From: Epiperipatus broadwayi | Lineage: Eukaryota > Onychophora > Udeonychophora > Euonychophora > Peripatidae | DNA length: 64,000 nt | Assembly: GCA_028023455.1 (NCBI GenBank) | Contig: JAQFVV010006475.1 | Coordinates: forward strand, 1,052,001 to 1,116,000 | Direction: 5' to 3' | In this document: piece after piece, positions 47,974 through 60,199 of the stretch | Layout of the letters: every line of letters begins with the position of its first letter | Numbering within the stretch: the stretch's first letter is position 1 | Notes under the pieces: model-generated | Database searches by the model: none | Told to the model about the DNA's origin: nothing | The model's input: the letters and a program-made list of their open reading frames with translations, nothing else | Made by a program: the position numbers and the translations under genes

Positions 47974-47985
47974 AAAGCCTGTTTG
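47974..47985. repeat. Right target-site duplication of the RTE element
   Basis: AAAGCCTGTTTG immediately after the (GAT)n tail, identical to 44750-44761. Confidence 0.8.
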
Positions 47986-48360
47986 AATCCCTAGTGTTGA
48001 TTTTGTGAAGGTGATTGGGAAATATAACTCATTTTCATGTTCAATCATTTCCATCCTTATCTATTTTTACATACTCTGAGAAAGTTAGACTAATTAATTA
48101 TATTTAAATGTAATTTTTTCAGGTTATTCGTATAATATTTATGTTTGCATGTTTAATATACAATGTTCAAAAAATTTATTGTCTATAGGTGTTTTTTTTT
48201 TTTTGCCTTAGTGGTTTTTACAGTTTTCTGTTTGTTTCTAAGGCTTTTATATTTCAATTTAATTTTAATGTTAAATTTTATTCTACAATGATAATTAGCA
48301 TATTTTATTTCAGTATTATTGTAATAATGTAAATAATTGAATCGTTTAGGAATTCATAAG

Positions 48361-48455
48361 CAGTTTGGGTAACTGGAGTGACAACAGAACCATGATCCAT
48401 GAATCTTGAACTTCATAGTACATCACTCTGCCATGTACTAAATCACACAGAGCAG
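48361..48455 (-). repeat. tRNA-related repeat, family 2, copy 1
   Basis: The minus strand reads GATTTAGTACATGGCAGAGTGATG, a box A-like start, followed by GAAGTTCAAGATTCATGG. Related copies at 48851, 49258 and 54815 keep TTTAGT..A.TG..AGA.TG and GAAG.T(C)CA. Box B is weak. Confidence 0.55.
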
Positions 48456-48850
48456 TTTTATTTATCACTCTGTTAATATTCCAAATAAATCAGGAAAGTT
48501 TTATTATATTGTTTCACTTATTCAATATTTCTTATATGCCAACTTTCATTCTTATCAGAAAAGTGATAGCTTAGTATAATTTTATTTTCTTCCACTTCGA
48601 ACATACTTTTTTTATAATAATTTTTAATTATTTGTTATATATTTTTCATTTTATAAATTGTGTCATTATCTTTATTTTAATTAAAATATACCAGTAGTTA
48701 TGATTTTAATTTGAATCACCAGCTATTTTAATTGAGCTGAAACTCAATTTTATTAATTACACCTAATTTCATTATTCGTGTATGTGTAAAGGCAGTTGGG
48801 CAAAATATATTTACTGTCATTATAAAAAATAAAGAAATAAGTAGTTTATT

Positions 48851-48950
48851 GCTCAGAAGTTCTTAACAAGTTCAAATGACTGGAAGTCAAGCAGTGATTT
48901 ATGGACCTTGAACTTCACTATATTTTTGCATTAAATTACTCAATGCATTT
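48851..48950 (-). repeat. tRNA-related repeat, family 2, copy 2
   Basis: The minus strand reads GAGTAATTTAATGCAAAAATATAGTGAAGTTCAAGGTCCATAAATCACTG. It shares the GTGAAGTTCAAG..CCAT segment with copy 1, while box A is badly decayed. Confidence 0.4.
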
Positions 48951-49064
48951 ATTGTCATAAATGACTCATCATAAACCAGATTTTTATTCATTGTTATTGT
49001 TATGAAGAAACCAATTTTTCATGAAAGTATGCAAGTTTTGCATAAGAAATATTTTCATTTTCTT

Positions 49065-49200
49065 ATAAAATATTAGTTATTAAATGTTTTGAACAAAATA
49101 GAATATTATAATAGAAATTTATACTTAAGAAATGGGGGGGGTAGATATTTAATCTTTTTAAAACTGATTTTGGAGTTAGAGTTGTAGATATAACAGATTT
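49065..49200 (+). repeat. Dispersed repeat pair, copy 1 (partner 52325-52460)
   Basis: TATAAAATATTAGTT, TTTTGAACAAAATA.AATATTATAAT, TTTATACTTAAGA and GTAGATATTTAAT.TT..TAAAACTGATT occur in the same order at 52325-52460. A G run of eight interrupts this copy near 49134-49141. Confidence 0.8.
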
Positions 49201-49257
49201 AATGTGGGACTGATTTCAAAAAAGATTATGAAATGCAATATTAAAAAAATAATTGCT

Positions 49258-49346
49258 TCAGAGTGGCAGAACTGAAACTCCTATTCATGGAACTTCAGTC
49301 TCAGAGTGCACAATTCTATCACTGCACTAAATAAATGCACAGAATC
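49258..49346 (-). repeat. tRNA-related repeat, family 2, copy 3
   Basis: The minus strand reads TTTAGTGCAGTGATAGAATTGTGCACTCTGAGACTGAAGTTCCATGAATAGG. The TTTAGTGCAGTGATAGA start is the best box A match of the family after copy 4. Confidence 0.5.
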
Positions 49347-49424
49347 TTTAAATTATTATAGAATATTGATTTTTAGAATTTTTTATATGGGAATTAGAAG
49401 TGGGTTTTTTAATTCCTATAAAAC

Positions 49425-49526
49425 CCTTTTTTTTTTTTTTAAGTGTCATAGCATCAACCGTTATGCGAACCCGCAACCCGGGCAACTGCCTGCAAGTGGA
49501 AGGCAATCGCGCTGACCTCTCGACAC
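49425..49526 (-). mobile_element. tRNA-derived SINE-like repeat, copy C
   Basis: On the minus strand: GAGAGGTCAGCGCGATTGCC, then a longer anticodon arm, CCCGGGTTGCGGGTTCGCATAACG (box B-like GGTTCGCATAA) and GATGCTATGACACTT, followed by a long A-tail (T run 49425-49440). It matches copies A and B; like A it has about six extra bases in the anticodon arm. The left end is shortened at the GTGTCGAGAG side. Confidence 0.75.
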
Positions 49527-49881
49527 AATTTGAAATCATTTTATCACTAGTTTTTTAAAATGATGTAATCTCTGGTTTATATCAAAAACATTCTTTTTTT
49601 AACTTTTAATATATCTCCTTTTTCCAATATATTTTTGTTGACTTTTTTCTTTGATAAAATTACTGATTATTAGAATGTCATCATGCTGACATCAGAATTG
49701 GAAAATGATTTAGAATCTGTTTGATTTTTCAGGCTCTTTAATATATTCATTATTGTGGGGATGAGTTCATCCATCTCATTGCAGATCGATCTCTTCTTTC
49801 ATCTTCAATCTTTTAATACTTTATGCATCTTTTTGATCAATTGAATTATATCACATTATGATCAAGAATATAATTTCATCC

Positions 49882-50196
49882 TGATCATTAAAACTTAGTT
49901 CTAATCCAATTAACATATCTGCTTATTCATTATTTGTTAAGAAATTATTTTTTAAAATATTCTATTCTAAAACTATCTACTGTTAATCTTGAGTAATCAG
50001 TGGAGACCTGATAATATAGTACTATAAAATCCCTATCTCCAACTTTGAATCTTGGTCATCATTGATGATCATTAAAATTCAGTTCTAATCCTATTAAAAT
50101 ATTTACTTGTTCATTATTTTAGAGTAATTGCTAGATACCAGGTGATATAGTGCTATAAAGTTTTCAGCTCCATCTTTGAATTCTAATCTTCATTGT
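49882..50196 (+). repeat. Imperfect tandem duplication, period about 184 bp
   Basis: GATCATTAAAACTTAGTTCTAATCC (49883) recurs as GATCATTAAAATTCAGTTCTAATCC (50067). Matching words follow (TTCATTATTT, GAGTAAT, GATAATATAGTACTATAAA against GTGATATAGTGCTATAAA, CTCCA.CTTTGAAT). The second unit lacks about 55 nt. Confidence 0.8.
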
Positions 50197-50199
50197 TGA

Positions 50200-53100
50200 A
50201 GGAAAAAGCCAAAAACAGATGATTTTATAGCATTATATATTTTGGTATTCATTGATTACTCAAACTTATCATTGATAAATTTTAATATAGGGGCAAACTT
50301 ATTTTGGAAGTATATGAGTGCTATGTAATGATGATATTGATATTTATTATTTCTTAATGTTCAAAGATATTCTAAAAAGTATTTTTATTAGCTCATTTCT
50401 GTGTTCATTTTTTATTTATAAAGAGTCACTGGTAATGTCAAATAGTTTGATTAATTATGATCTTCATTATTTTTAAAGATATTCCCTACATTTAAAGTGC
50501 TTAATTTTTTACTACAACTTGACTCAATTAGATAATTTGTTGTTGAAGAATAAACCAAAAAAGCAAAAACAACAACTTGTATGTTTTTATTAACAATTTT
50601 AAAGTCAAATAATGACTACTCTCAGTACATTAACCATAATTTTATGTTTTACACTTTTTTTAACTTTCCTAATAAATCTCTTTAGAACTTTTTGTGATTT
50701 CAGCTGAAAACATATTACTGAGAAATCTAAATTTGTTGGTGCTTTTTTTTAATCTTAATTGACATGTGCTTTCATTCAATTTGACTTTATTGTATCATTT
50801 TGCAATTGAAATAGGAGTGGGGATTATGAAATTTAAGGTTCTTTGATTGTCTTTCAGTTCTGTTAATTATAGTGCTTGAACTTCATATGAATTCCTGACT
50901 AACAAATATAAGTATGGTATAGTATATAGGTTTATTTGATGTTATGATAGAAATTTTTTATATAAAATGTATGCCATATTTTAGATTTTATTCATTTTTC
51001 TATGAACATTACATAATTTTGCATTGTTGTATGAACAAAAGGCCTTTTGTAACCAGTAAATCACATGTTGATTTTCTTCAAGTGTTTTATGGTTTTTTAA
51101 TTGTCCAGAAGATATCAATTAAAATGTCTCCTGTTTTTCAATCTTTCCTAAAGGCTACTTGTTGTACATCTGTTTAGCAGATGTTATCAAAGATGTCTGA
51201 AATCAGATTGTGTTCGTTTGAACATTCTCTTTCAATTTAAAGCTTTAAACTTTACTGAACAATCATACTTTATGATAATTTGTACATTCCATCAAGAATT
51301 TTTTAAAATCTTGCAATAGTTTATTCAGTTGTTTTTTTTATGATAGTGCATTTGTTTTTTTTAGTAATTATAATTGTTAGAATATTTTATCTCAAAATAC
51401 ACTATTGATAACTTCTTTCATTTTATTATTTCTATTGTATTATTTATATAGTGTTTTAAATTGACATTTTTACGTTTCATAGATTAGCAATGATTTTTTT
51501 TTTTTTTACTGATAGTTGTTTTTTCCCCTTACTTTGACTAGCTAGCAATATTTTTCAGGACTATAAAGGACAATATATTATTTTCATGTTTTTGTATTGT
51601 ACAGTTTTGTAATATGTATAATAAAAACAAATATTCTTTATTTTACGTATTTATGATTTTTAAAATAAAAATTGCCTAAAATATAAATAAAATTTCATGA
51701 AAAATTATAATAATTAAATGGTTAATTGCTTGAGAGATTATGTGATATTTGAGCATCAGAGATGACAACTGAAGTTTCAGGTCAAAAACTTTTAGCTTTA
51801 CCAATCATAAAATTATCTATAAACATACTTAACATTTGCAAAAGCGTATGCACAATTAGCTTTAAAGGCTGATATTTGAATGTATTATATACATATTATG
51901 TATTTACCTATGTACATACTTATGTATAAATGAATAATATTTAAATTGGTTATTCAACAACATGTATTGTTTTAATATAGAAAAAAAAAAAAACATATAC
52001 AAGCATATGCCCACCAACTTATATTTTTATCTACATTATTTCCTAAATAAATGAATATTTTCAAAATAATAAATATTTAATATAAAGGATTTTTCTCATT
52101 TACATTTTGTAAATTCATATGTCATAAAAATATTAAAATATATTGTCATTGATAGTTTTCGAAGAAAACTTTTAGTTAGTTGAAATATTGGGAGAGAAAA
52201 ATATCAATAAAAAAGTGTGAAAAAAAATATTTATATATTTCATTTTGATTTGTTCATTTTAGTTATATTTATTTAATTATATTAATGATGAATATACAAA
52301 AAAATACTTTATTTTAATTTTTTTTATAAAATATTAGTTTTTAAATATGTTTTGAACAAAATAAAATATTATAATGGAAGTTTATACTTAAGAGAGGACT
52401 GTAGATATTTAATATTGTTAAAACTGATTATGGAGTTATTAATATTTGAAAGATATAGTTGTAGGATGAATTATCAAATTTTTTACCCAGTTAATAGGAG
52501 TAATGGAAAAGTCTGTGATATCTTGTAGAGGGATGTGTATATTACTTTCTATTTGTCTTCTGAAGTTTTTTTCCTGATCAGTTTACCAAAAATCATTTAA
52601 CACTGCAGCTGACATTCATTTTTTAACATACCTCCAAACTTTAGTTTTATGTTGTTGAATATTACCACCAGTTATGGAATTATAACATAATACAATATCC
52701 TTTTATTGTGTGTTTTCTCTCTCAGTTAATGTTCATTATTTTTCTCTATCACTTTGTTCTCATATATTTTTTTAATATCTTACCAAATGTGCTTTTTCCA
52801 AAGATATGTATATTTCATCAAAAGGAGGTTTATGGGATGTTAAGACCATGTTCTTTTAAAGTAATAGTGAAAGATGTAATTTTTTAGCTTTAGACAAAAA
52901 TCACAAAGTTTGTTCCTAGTGATAAAAAATATAACAGGTTTTATCCAAGTTGGGAATCATAATATGTATTTTCAACAAAACATTCCTGTGAGAACTTATT
53001 TTTCATTTTGGTTTTTGTTGAATAATGAGTCCTGATATTTAGTTGTGAAAGAATACATTGTTATTGGTGTCTTTCATTTAATTTTACATATATGTATTTA

Positions 53101-53940
53101 ATCAATGAGTTTCTATAAAAATCTTACTTGTAATACTGTAAGGGGACTTACTTTTATAGAATTATGATTTTCTTTAGTATCTCTGTTTTATAATTTAGTA
53201 TCACTCATATCTTGAGGAATCTAGTCACTAATAACTGTTCTAACACAGAAAAGAAATACATAGAGATGCAGTAAAATTACTTTTTTTTTTAAATAATAAG
53301 AATTTTAGCAAAGATCTTTTTCTAAGACTTTTCTCTAAATTTTGATTAAATTTTTTAAGAATGTTATGACTTTAAAATAATTAATATTATTTATAAGATG
53401 ATAATATTAGAATGAGAAAATGTCTCATATATATATTAAAATTATAAATTCATTCTACATTATGGGCAATTCTAATAGTTATTTAAGTGCAATCTCTTAA
53501 ATATGGATTAATAAAAAAGTGGTAATAATCCCTAAAAATTCTTTTTAAGAATTGAATTGCTATAAATGCAATGGCAAACTATCTTGGTAACAATTATTTT
53601 ATTTGTTGATCACATTTTTTTTAACAAATTCTTTTGGTGAAACTGTTGTCATTATAATTATAGTAATAATAAATGCATAACATTATTATTTTCAGCCTTA
53701 AATCTCAAGCATTATTGATAAAGACAAAAATCAGAACTGGCCTGGGAGTGAAAATTTAAATACACTATCATCTGGTAATCACTGATTATCCAGTCTTCTA
53801 TAGATGGCATTAGAGATCTGCTTTTGTTTTATTATATATTTTGTAATCTAGAGAGTTTACTGATTTAGTGTTATATTTCAATTTTTAATTGTAATTTTAT
53901 AAACTAAATATATTCTTTCCTTACCCATATATAAATTAAC
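50200..53940. other. Non-coding AT-rich stretch (probable intron)
   Basis: No gene was found. A 77-codon frame at 50944-51177 looks less biased than most but has no domain or splice context I can defend. A dispersed repeat copy lies at 52325-52460. The segment 53700-53830 resembles 55090-55195, so another old dispersed repeat is probably present. Confidence 0.55.
52325..52460 (+). repeat. Dispersed repeat pair, copy 2 (partner 49065-49200)
   Basis: Same-orientation match to 49065-49200 with scattered substitutions and no G run. No coding capacity. Confidence 0.8.
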
Positions 53941-53949
53941 TTGATTTAT

Positions 53950-53985
53950 TATATTTGTTTTTTTAATTACCCCTCTCCCCCAAAG
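53950..53985 (+). promoter_or_regulatory. CEP83: Splice acceptor of the CEP83-like exon
   Basis: Pyrimidine-rich run TATTTGTTTTTTTAATTACCCCTCTCCCCC then AAAG, with AG at 53984-53985. The reading frame downstream is open and conserved only from this point. Confidence 0.8.
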
Positions 53986-54232
53986 GCTGAAAAGGAATCC
54001 CTGAAGTTTCAGTTGGATAGTCTACAGAAGGAACTGAATCTTTCTGCAGAACAATATTTACAGCTAACCAACAAAATTTACGAATTAGAAAAAATTAACA
54101 GCGAAGCAAGAAACAAACTTGATGAGGAGAACTATAAATATAAAATGGAAATGACAAATCTAAAGATGAGTATGGTTAAAGAGAAGGGAGAAATTGAAAG
54201 AGAACGAGATATTTATCTCAATGAACTGGAAG
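53986..54232 (+). CDS. CEP83: Internal exon of a CEP83 (CCDC41)-like centrosomal coiled-coil protein
   Basis: This 247-nt exon enters in phase 0 after a pyrimidine-rich acceptor (ACCCCTCTCCCCCAAAG) and leaves in phase 1 at GAAG/GTTAGT, a good donor. It encodes 82 residues and the first base of a Gly codon. The peptide is charged (Glu, Lys, Arg) with leucines in heptad-like spacing, a coiled coil throughout. It starts AEKES and ends EIERERDIYLNELEG. Compared without gaps to the human CEP83 segment I recall (AEKQS...ELERERNKIQSELDG), about 30 of 83 positions are identical, including EQ, NK and ERER. CEP83 sits at centriole distal appendages, docks the mother centriole to membrane and is needed for ciliogenesis. 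Another coiled-coil protein is possible, since such sequences converge, but ungapped match and exon quality favour CEP83. I found no other exon of this gene here. Confidence 0.75.
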
Positions 54233-54238
54233 GTTAGT
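54233..54238 (+). promoter_or_regulatory. CEP83: Splice donor of the CEP83-like exon
   Basis: GTTAGT follows GAAG. An in-frame TAG lies just inside the intron (54235-54237), so the conserved frame must end at the donor. Confidence 0.8.
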
Positions 54239-54239
54239 G

Positions 54240-56430
54240 ATTAAAATCTCTTATTTATTTAATGTATATAAATAATAAGAAATCAATGTATTGGTCATTT
54301 TAACTATATATAACTTTTCTGCTTACATTTGTTTAGTAACAAAATCATTAGTTTTTAAATTTTTGATATTGATTTAATGCATTTGGTGAGCAAGTTTATT
54401 AAAATCTTTCATAATATCATAGCATTAAATGTTGATAATGTTAGAATTAGGTTAATTTAAAATTATAGCATTTATGATTATATTTTATAATTTTGTTTAA
54501 GATTGATTATTATTTTAAATGTCATAATTTATATAAAAAAAACACATCAAAAGTACAAAATTCTATTATATTACAATTAAAAATGAAGATATTACCTAAT
54601 GAAAATAGGAGTCATAATATATACATTTAAAACTATCAATGTTGTTTTCTTTTTTTTATGGTGATGTGATAGAAGAAATTTAAATAATAAATATGTGTTT
54701 TTTGTTTCAGCATAAAACAAGTTTAGGGATAATTGAAAGATTTGAATTTATATACATAATATTTTAATCATTAGAAGATTAATAGAAATTAAAATAAAAA
54801 TTAACAAATAATTTATTGCTCTGTTTGAGCACCCAAAGTAATCAAGCTGGTACCATGTTTGATATTATTTGAGCTTCATCGTTCACCAGCACTCTACCAT
54901 TGGACTAAATCTTATAGGCTGTTAGAAAATTAAAATTAATAACTGTAGTTTTATATTTAATAATGTTTTATTTTTGATTTTTAACCCAAAAAGTGCTATT
55001 GAGAAACAAAAGAATAGCATAAATCTTTGGTGTTGCTATAACTGTATGTATGCATTTTAATGATGTGCAGAGTTCAATAAAATTGAATGACATAAACAAG
55101 AAACCAATCGGGGAGTGAATTGACATTACATTATCATTTAGTATCTATTGATTAGCCAAATTCACAATCTAGATATCTCTGGAATAAAATGAAAAAAATT
55201 ATTTGTAGCAGAGTATATAAACAATGGTTTTGTGATATTAGTTAATTTTTTAATATCCTAGTATATAAAATAAAAGGTGTCTATAATTATAAAACCAAAG
55301 ATATCAATATATGTCATTGTTGGTCTAGAAATATGTAGCAAGTGTCTTGAATTAAATCATTAAGGCATTTCAGGCTGAACCAGAAATTTCAGGTGCATTA
55401 GGCCAAGTTTCTCTTGTTGTTGAAAGCCAGAAATTAATATGTGATGTGGTTAGGTTATACAAGCATCTAGTATCTATTGATTTACTTAAGTTTTAAAGTT
55501 TATCACACAGCTTTAAATTTGAAAATCTAGAATATGTTGTGTTATGTCTTAATTAAGAGTTAGATGAAGATTTAAATAAGTCCATATAGCATAAAAGTTT
55601 TTTAAATTTACTAGAATAATTTGCAGCAATAAAATAATTTTGTGGAAAGGCAGCAATTAGAGAAAGAAAAGCACAGATAAAATAGGTTTTAAATAGTTCA
55701 CAACAGGAGCAGACAGAATGTCATAAAGAAATAGTGAAATAAATGGCTGTCACCACCAGGTTAATCTTTTCTGAGTAGTGAGAGTTTGATTTTGCATCCT
55801 TACTTTGAGTGATATAAATATTTAAATTATAAAGAGTTTATAATTTTAAATATTATTTTTTTTTAAATAATTGTTTATTTGATTTTAATTACAAACAGTT
55901 CACACTGTCTTTTATATCTATTTGATATTTTTATATTTATTTGAAAGTTTTGTTACTAATAAAGAAGTTGTCAGTAAGCAATATTTTTGGGTTTTCTTAT
56001 TGCTAAGAGAGAAATCAACTTAACTATGTTAGAGACCACTTTTTATATATCAGTTAAAAGTTTTCTGTTTGTAATTTTAATATCTATTATTTCATTTGTA
56101 ATATCATATTTCTCCATAATGCAATATTGATAAAACTTACAAGATAAATAATATATGTCTCCATTGAACTTAAAAATTATCTAAAGCTTTATATAATGTG
56201 TATTATTTGTTATGATTTTTTTAAAATATTAAATTCAGTGTAATAGTAATAGTAAAATTATATTTAAAAAAAATCTTCAAAAGACAATTGTATCTCTGAA
56301 AATGTCTTTAAAAATGTATTATAAAATTTGTATAGAAATTTATTATGCATTAAGAAATATGATTTTTACAGTTAGGCTTATTTTTTGAGGATTTATTTTA
56401 AAAATAATCTTACATTACATAAATATTGTA
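54240..56430. other. Probable intron after the CEP83-like exon
   Basis: No further exon was recognised. A tRNA-related repeat lies at 54815-54920, and a diverged repeat near 55090-55195 resembles 53700-53830. The rest is AT-rich and unremarkable. Confidence 0.5.
54815..54920 (-). repeat. tRNA-related repeat, family 2, copy 4 (best preserved)
   Basis: The minus strand reads GATTTAGTCCAATGGTAGAGTGCTGGTGAACGATGAAGCTCAAA. TTTAGTCCAATGGTAGAGTGCTGG is an excellent D-arm/box A match to tRNAs. A clear box B is missing, so it is not a functional tRNA but a tRNA-derived repeat. Confidence 0.65.
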
Positions 56431-56434
56431 ATGA

Positions 56435-56850
56435 TATGGAAACTTAGGAGTGAATATGGGGAGATGGCAAACCACATCATCTTCATAAAATAACTAATCA
56501 AATAAAATATAACAAGAATATAGTGAATAAGAGCAGAGAGTCAGCATGAACTAAACCATAAAGTGTACCTCCAGCATTACAGAAGAATAATAATCATTAA
56601 TCATCAAAAGTCAACAAAAAGCAGTCAAAAAATCATAAATCAGCCTAGTGACTGAATTTAAAAAAAGTTCACCATAGACAAGCTAATTACCTAGCCACTG
56701 CCAAACTTAGGACGGAAATAGAATACAATTATCTGAACACATATACTTAAATGCTAATTCATCAGAATATAAAAAATCAAATAATGCTGAGATACTGAAA
56801 TATGCTAATCACCATCAATTCTCTTGTCACATTTTACAATAATACATTTT
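56435..56850 (-). repeat. R1 dispersed repeat, reverse copy (partial)
   Basis: From TTGTAATGATATGGAAACTTAGGAGTG onward it matches 31720-32200 and 56985-57420 (AGTGAATAAGAGCAGAGAGTCAGCATGA, AATCATTAATCATCAA, CTAGCCACTGCCAAACTTAGG, ATAATGCTGAGATA, ACCATCAATTCTCTTGTCAC), then breaks off. Confidence 0.75.
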
Positions 56851-56984
56851 AGGATTAATTCTGCATCAAAATGCAGTTTTCTTTTTCAGATTAATTTCTG
56901 AAATTCAAGTTATGTGGTCATGTATACTGGCAACCAGAACTTGATTATCATCAGACTCACAATTGGGTTACCATTTGTAAGGGT

Positions 56985-57640
56985 ATGGAAAATTTAGGGT
57001 TGCATATGGAAAAATAAGAAACCAACATCATCATCTCCATTAACTACAAATTATATATAAAATGAATTAGTGAATCAGCATGAGAATGAAATATGTAAAT
57101 AGTTATCCTAAGAATAGCTGAACTACATCGCCCAGCATTAGAAAAGAAGAATAGTCATTAATTATCAACAATCAACAAAGATCAGTCAAAAATCAAATCA
57201 CAAAATCAACAGTCAGCCTTGTGATTGGATTTAAAGGAGATGCACTATAACACAGTCTATTTATCTAGCCACTGCCAAACTCAGGGCAATATATAACAAT
57301 TATTTTAATGCATATACTTAAGCGCTAATCCATCACTCATAATAATAAAAATATGGTGCTGGTATATAGAAATATGTTGCTGGTATACATAAACATGTTG
57401 ATTGTCATTAATGCTCTGGCCAAATAGTACTATTTATGTACTTTTGAAATATAAACTTAATTTATAGTAATAATAAAAAATATAAAAACAAAGTGCATGA
57501 ACTTAAAAAGTGATAGTTTTTCACCATCCAGGATTTTCATCTGGATGTTCAAACACTATCATAACCTGTACATATAACTAATTATTATGCTCTAATCTAG
57601 TTCTGGAAGCATTACTGTGAGCAAGAGTTAAATAAATATA
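56985..57640 (-). repeat. R1 dispersed repeat, reverse copy (longer)
   Basis: A second R1 right end lies directly beside the first in the same orientation. It runs from GGTATGGAAAATTTAGGGTTG through CAACAGTCAGCCTTGTGATTGG, CTAGCCACTGCC and ATCCAGGATTTTCATCTGGATGT to AGCATTACTGTGAGCAAGAG, paralleling 31720-32440. Confidence 0.8.
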
Positions 57641-57649
57641 ACAGCTTAT

Positions 57650-58425
57650 TTTAATTTATTTTAAAATAACTTTACTGGGACAATTTGAAAACAATCCCTC
57701 AAACTCTAAGCTGTATTGAAGTCAAGTCACACACTTACAATTCATTTAATGGATAGCTGGAGGAATAAAGACATTACTAAAACATTTTTTAAACAATTAT
57801 TTAATAAAGTTACTGATTAATAATAAAAATTAGCATGACAATGTGATACTTCAGATTTATATATTCTTATCGAAAGGTATAGTTTCATTAAAAAAGTAAT
57901 TAACCAGTTGAGTTTTATTCATTAAATTAGCTTTTGCTTTCATTAAGTTATTTCATTAATTACCAAAATTTGGAAAATAGCTTATCAATCAGAGATAAGA
58001 ATATTTTAAATTAGTTTATGGGGAGAGGAATGATATAAAATAAAGAAAAAACATATCAAATTTTATAAAATTAAGTTACTTAAAAAAACTAATTGTGAAA
58101 GAAAAATAAAAAAAATCACATTAAAAAACATTTTTAACTAAAAAAAACTACTAATAAAATAATACCAATTGCTACTTAATTTTAAAGACACCTTTATAAA
58201 TTTAGTGTGCATACCAAAAAATACCTTATATCATGTTTTTAATTTTCTTTGGATTTTTTTTTTTTGCATTTGTAATTAATAGGTTTTTCAAGTAAATGTT
58301 TTTCTTGAAGTTTTTTTAAATTTCAGATCAATTATACACAGTTGTTTCCTTTTTCTTCATTTTGCAATAGGATATTCCAGGCTAACAAGAATTTATCTAT
58401 TTTTCTTCTAATATTTCCAAATCAA
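57650..58425. other. Non-coding AT-rich stretch
   Basis: Between a reverse and a forward R1 copy. No gene, hairpin or repeat I can name. Confidence 0.5.
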
Positions 58426-58429
58426 AGTA

Positions 58430-60190
58430 ACATGGAGACACACTCTTGGTTGAAAACAGTTGTTCCAAAACTGGGAATGTGGATTATTCAGAAGATTTAA
58501 GGGTCTTGTAAAAAGCAGAGTTTCTGACTCAGCTGTTGAAGAAGCTAGCCAGTTTTGACCAAGTTTCTGAAGACAGAAAAAAGACAATCACAGTGATGAC
58601 AGTAGTAGAAGTTCTAACAGTGTTCTTGAAGAGAGCAGTCATTTTTGACTCAGCTGCTTAAAAATAAAGCAGATGCAGAAACTCAACTATGTAAAAATAT
58701 TTTCTACAATGAAAATCATGTGCTAAGTTTAGCTCAAAGCAAAACATCATATACCTTTATATAATCTGATTCATTGGAATCAAATATAAAAAAATGCTCC
58801 TGAAGTAATCTGCAACAAAACCTTTTCTTTAACCAAGAGCATGAGTGTCTCTATCTATTAGCCTGATCTGGAAAAAATATTGGAAAAAAATTGATAAACT
58901 CTTGTTGTTAGTTAACCTGAAATATTTTATTGTAAAATGAAATAACTGTACAATTAATCTTAAATTAAGAAGCCTTCAAAAAGAACATCTATGTAGTTAA
59001 CCTTTAAATTATAAATGTAAAGGACTCCAAAGAAAATTAAAACCCTGGTATAAGGTTTTTCTTGGTGTGCACCTTAAATTTAAATTTATAAAAATGTTTT
59101 TGAAATTAACTAGCAACTGGTATTAATTAATAGTTTTTTAGTTAAACATGTTTTTTAATTTATGTGATTTTTTTTTCTTTCACAATTATAGAAAGTTTTT
59201 TAAGTAATTTAATTTTATAAAATTTGACATTTTTTGTATTATATTATCTCTCCCCCAGTTATATACAAAAGGTATAAGCTAATTTAAGGTATAAGAATCA
59301 ACTGGTTAATTACTTTTTATGAAACTATATCTTTTGATGAGAATATATAAATCTGAAATATCATATTAAATCATTTGGTTATTATTAATCAGTTAATTTA
59401 GTAAGTAAATGTTTAAAAATATTCTAGTGTTAATATCTATTTCTCCAGCTATCTGTTACATGAATTGGCAATGTGTGTGATTTGACTTCAATACCCCTTA
59501 GAGTTTGGGGTATTGTTTTAAAATTCTTCCAGTAAAGTTATTTTAAAGTAAATTAAAATAAGCTGTTAATTATTTATATCTTGTTCACAGTAAGAGTTTG
59601 TAGTGTTCTTACTTCCTGAGCTAATTAGAGCTTAACAGTTAGTTGTATGGATGTAGGGATTGTATTGGTGTTTGGATATCCAAATGATAACATTAGATGG
59701 CACAAAGGTATTATTTTTTAAGTCTATGCAATACATTTTTATATTGTTTTATTATTAAAAATTAAGTTTATAGTTGGACAGTACATTAATAGGACTATGT
59801 GGCCAAAGCTTTAACAATGATCACCATGTTTTTCTACTCCAGCATAATATTTTTTTTATTATGACATGTATTAGCATTTAAGTATGTGCATTCAAATAAT
59901 TCTGTTATAGATTGTGCTAAGTTTGGCAATCATTAGATAAGTAGCCTATTTTATAGTGATATCTCCTTTAAATGTAATCACAAAGTTGACTGTTGATTAT
60001 TGATGATTAATGATTATTATTATTCTCTAATTCTGGATGATTTAGTTGATAACCTATTATTAGAATAACTATATATTTCATTCTCATGCTGATTCACATA
60101 TTCATTTTATATATAATTTGTGCTGATGTTGTTTCTCATTTCTCCATTTTCAGTCCTAAATTTTCCATACCATTCCAATATTAGGGGGAA
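58430..60190 (+). repeat. R1 dispersed repeat, copy C
   Basis: Matches copy B (39820-41730) from GGTTGAAAACAGTTGTTCCAAAACTGGGAATG through AAGTAATCTGCAACAAAACC, GTTACATGAATTGGCAATGTGTGTGA, GATGTAGGGATTGTATTGGTGTTTGGA, TGATCACCATG and the end near CCATACCATTCC. It has no SINE insertion where copy B has one. No coding frame. Confidence 0.8.
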
Positions 60191-60199
60191 AAATGAAAA

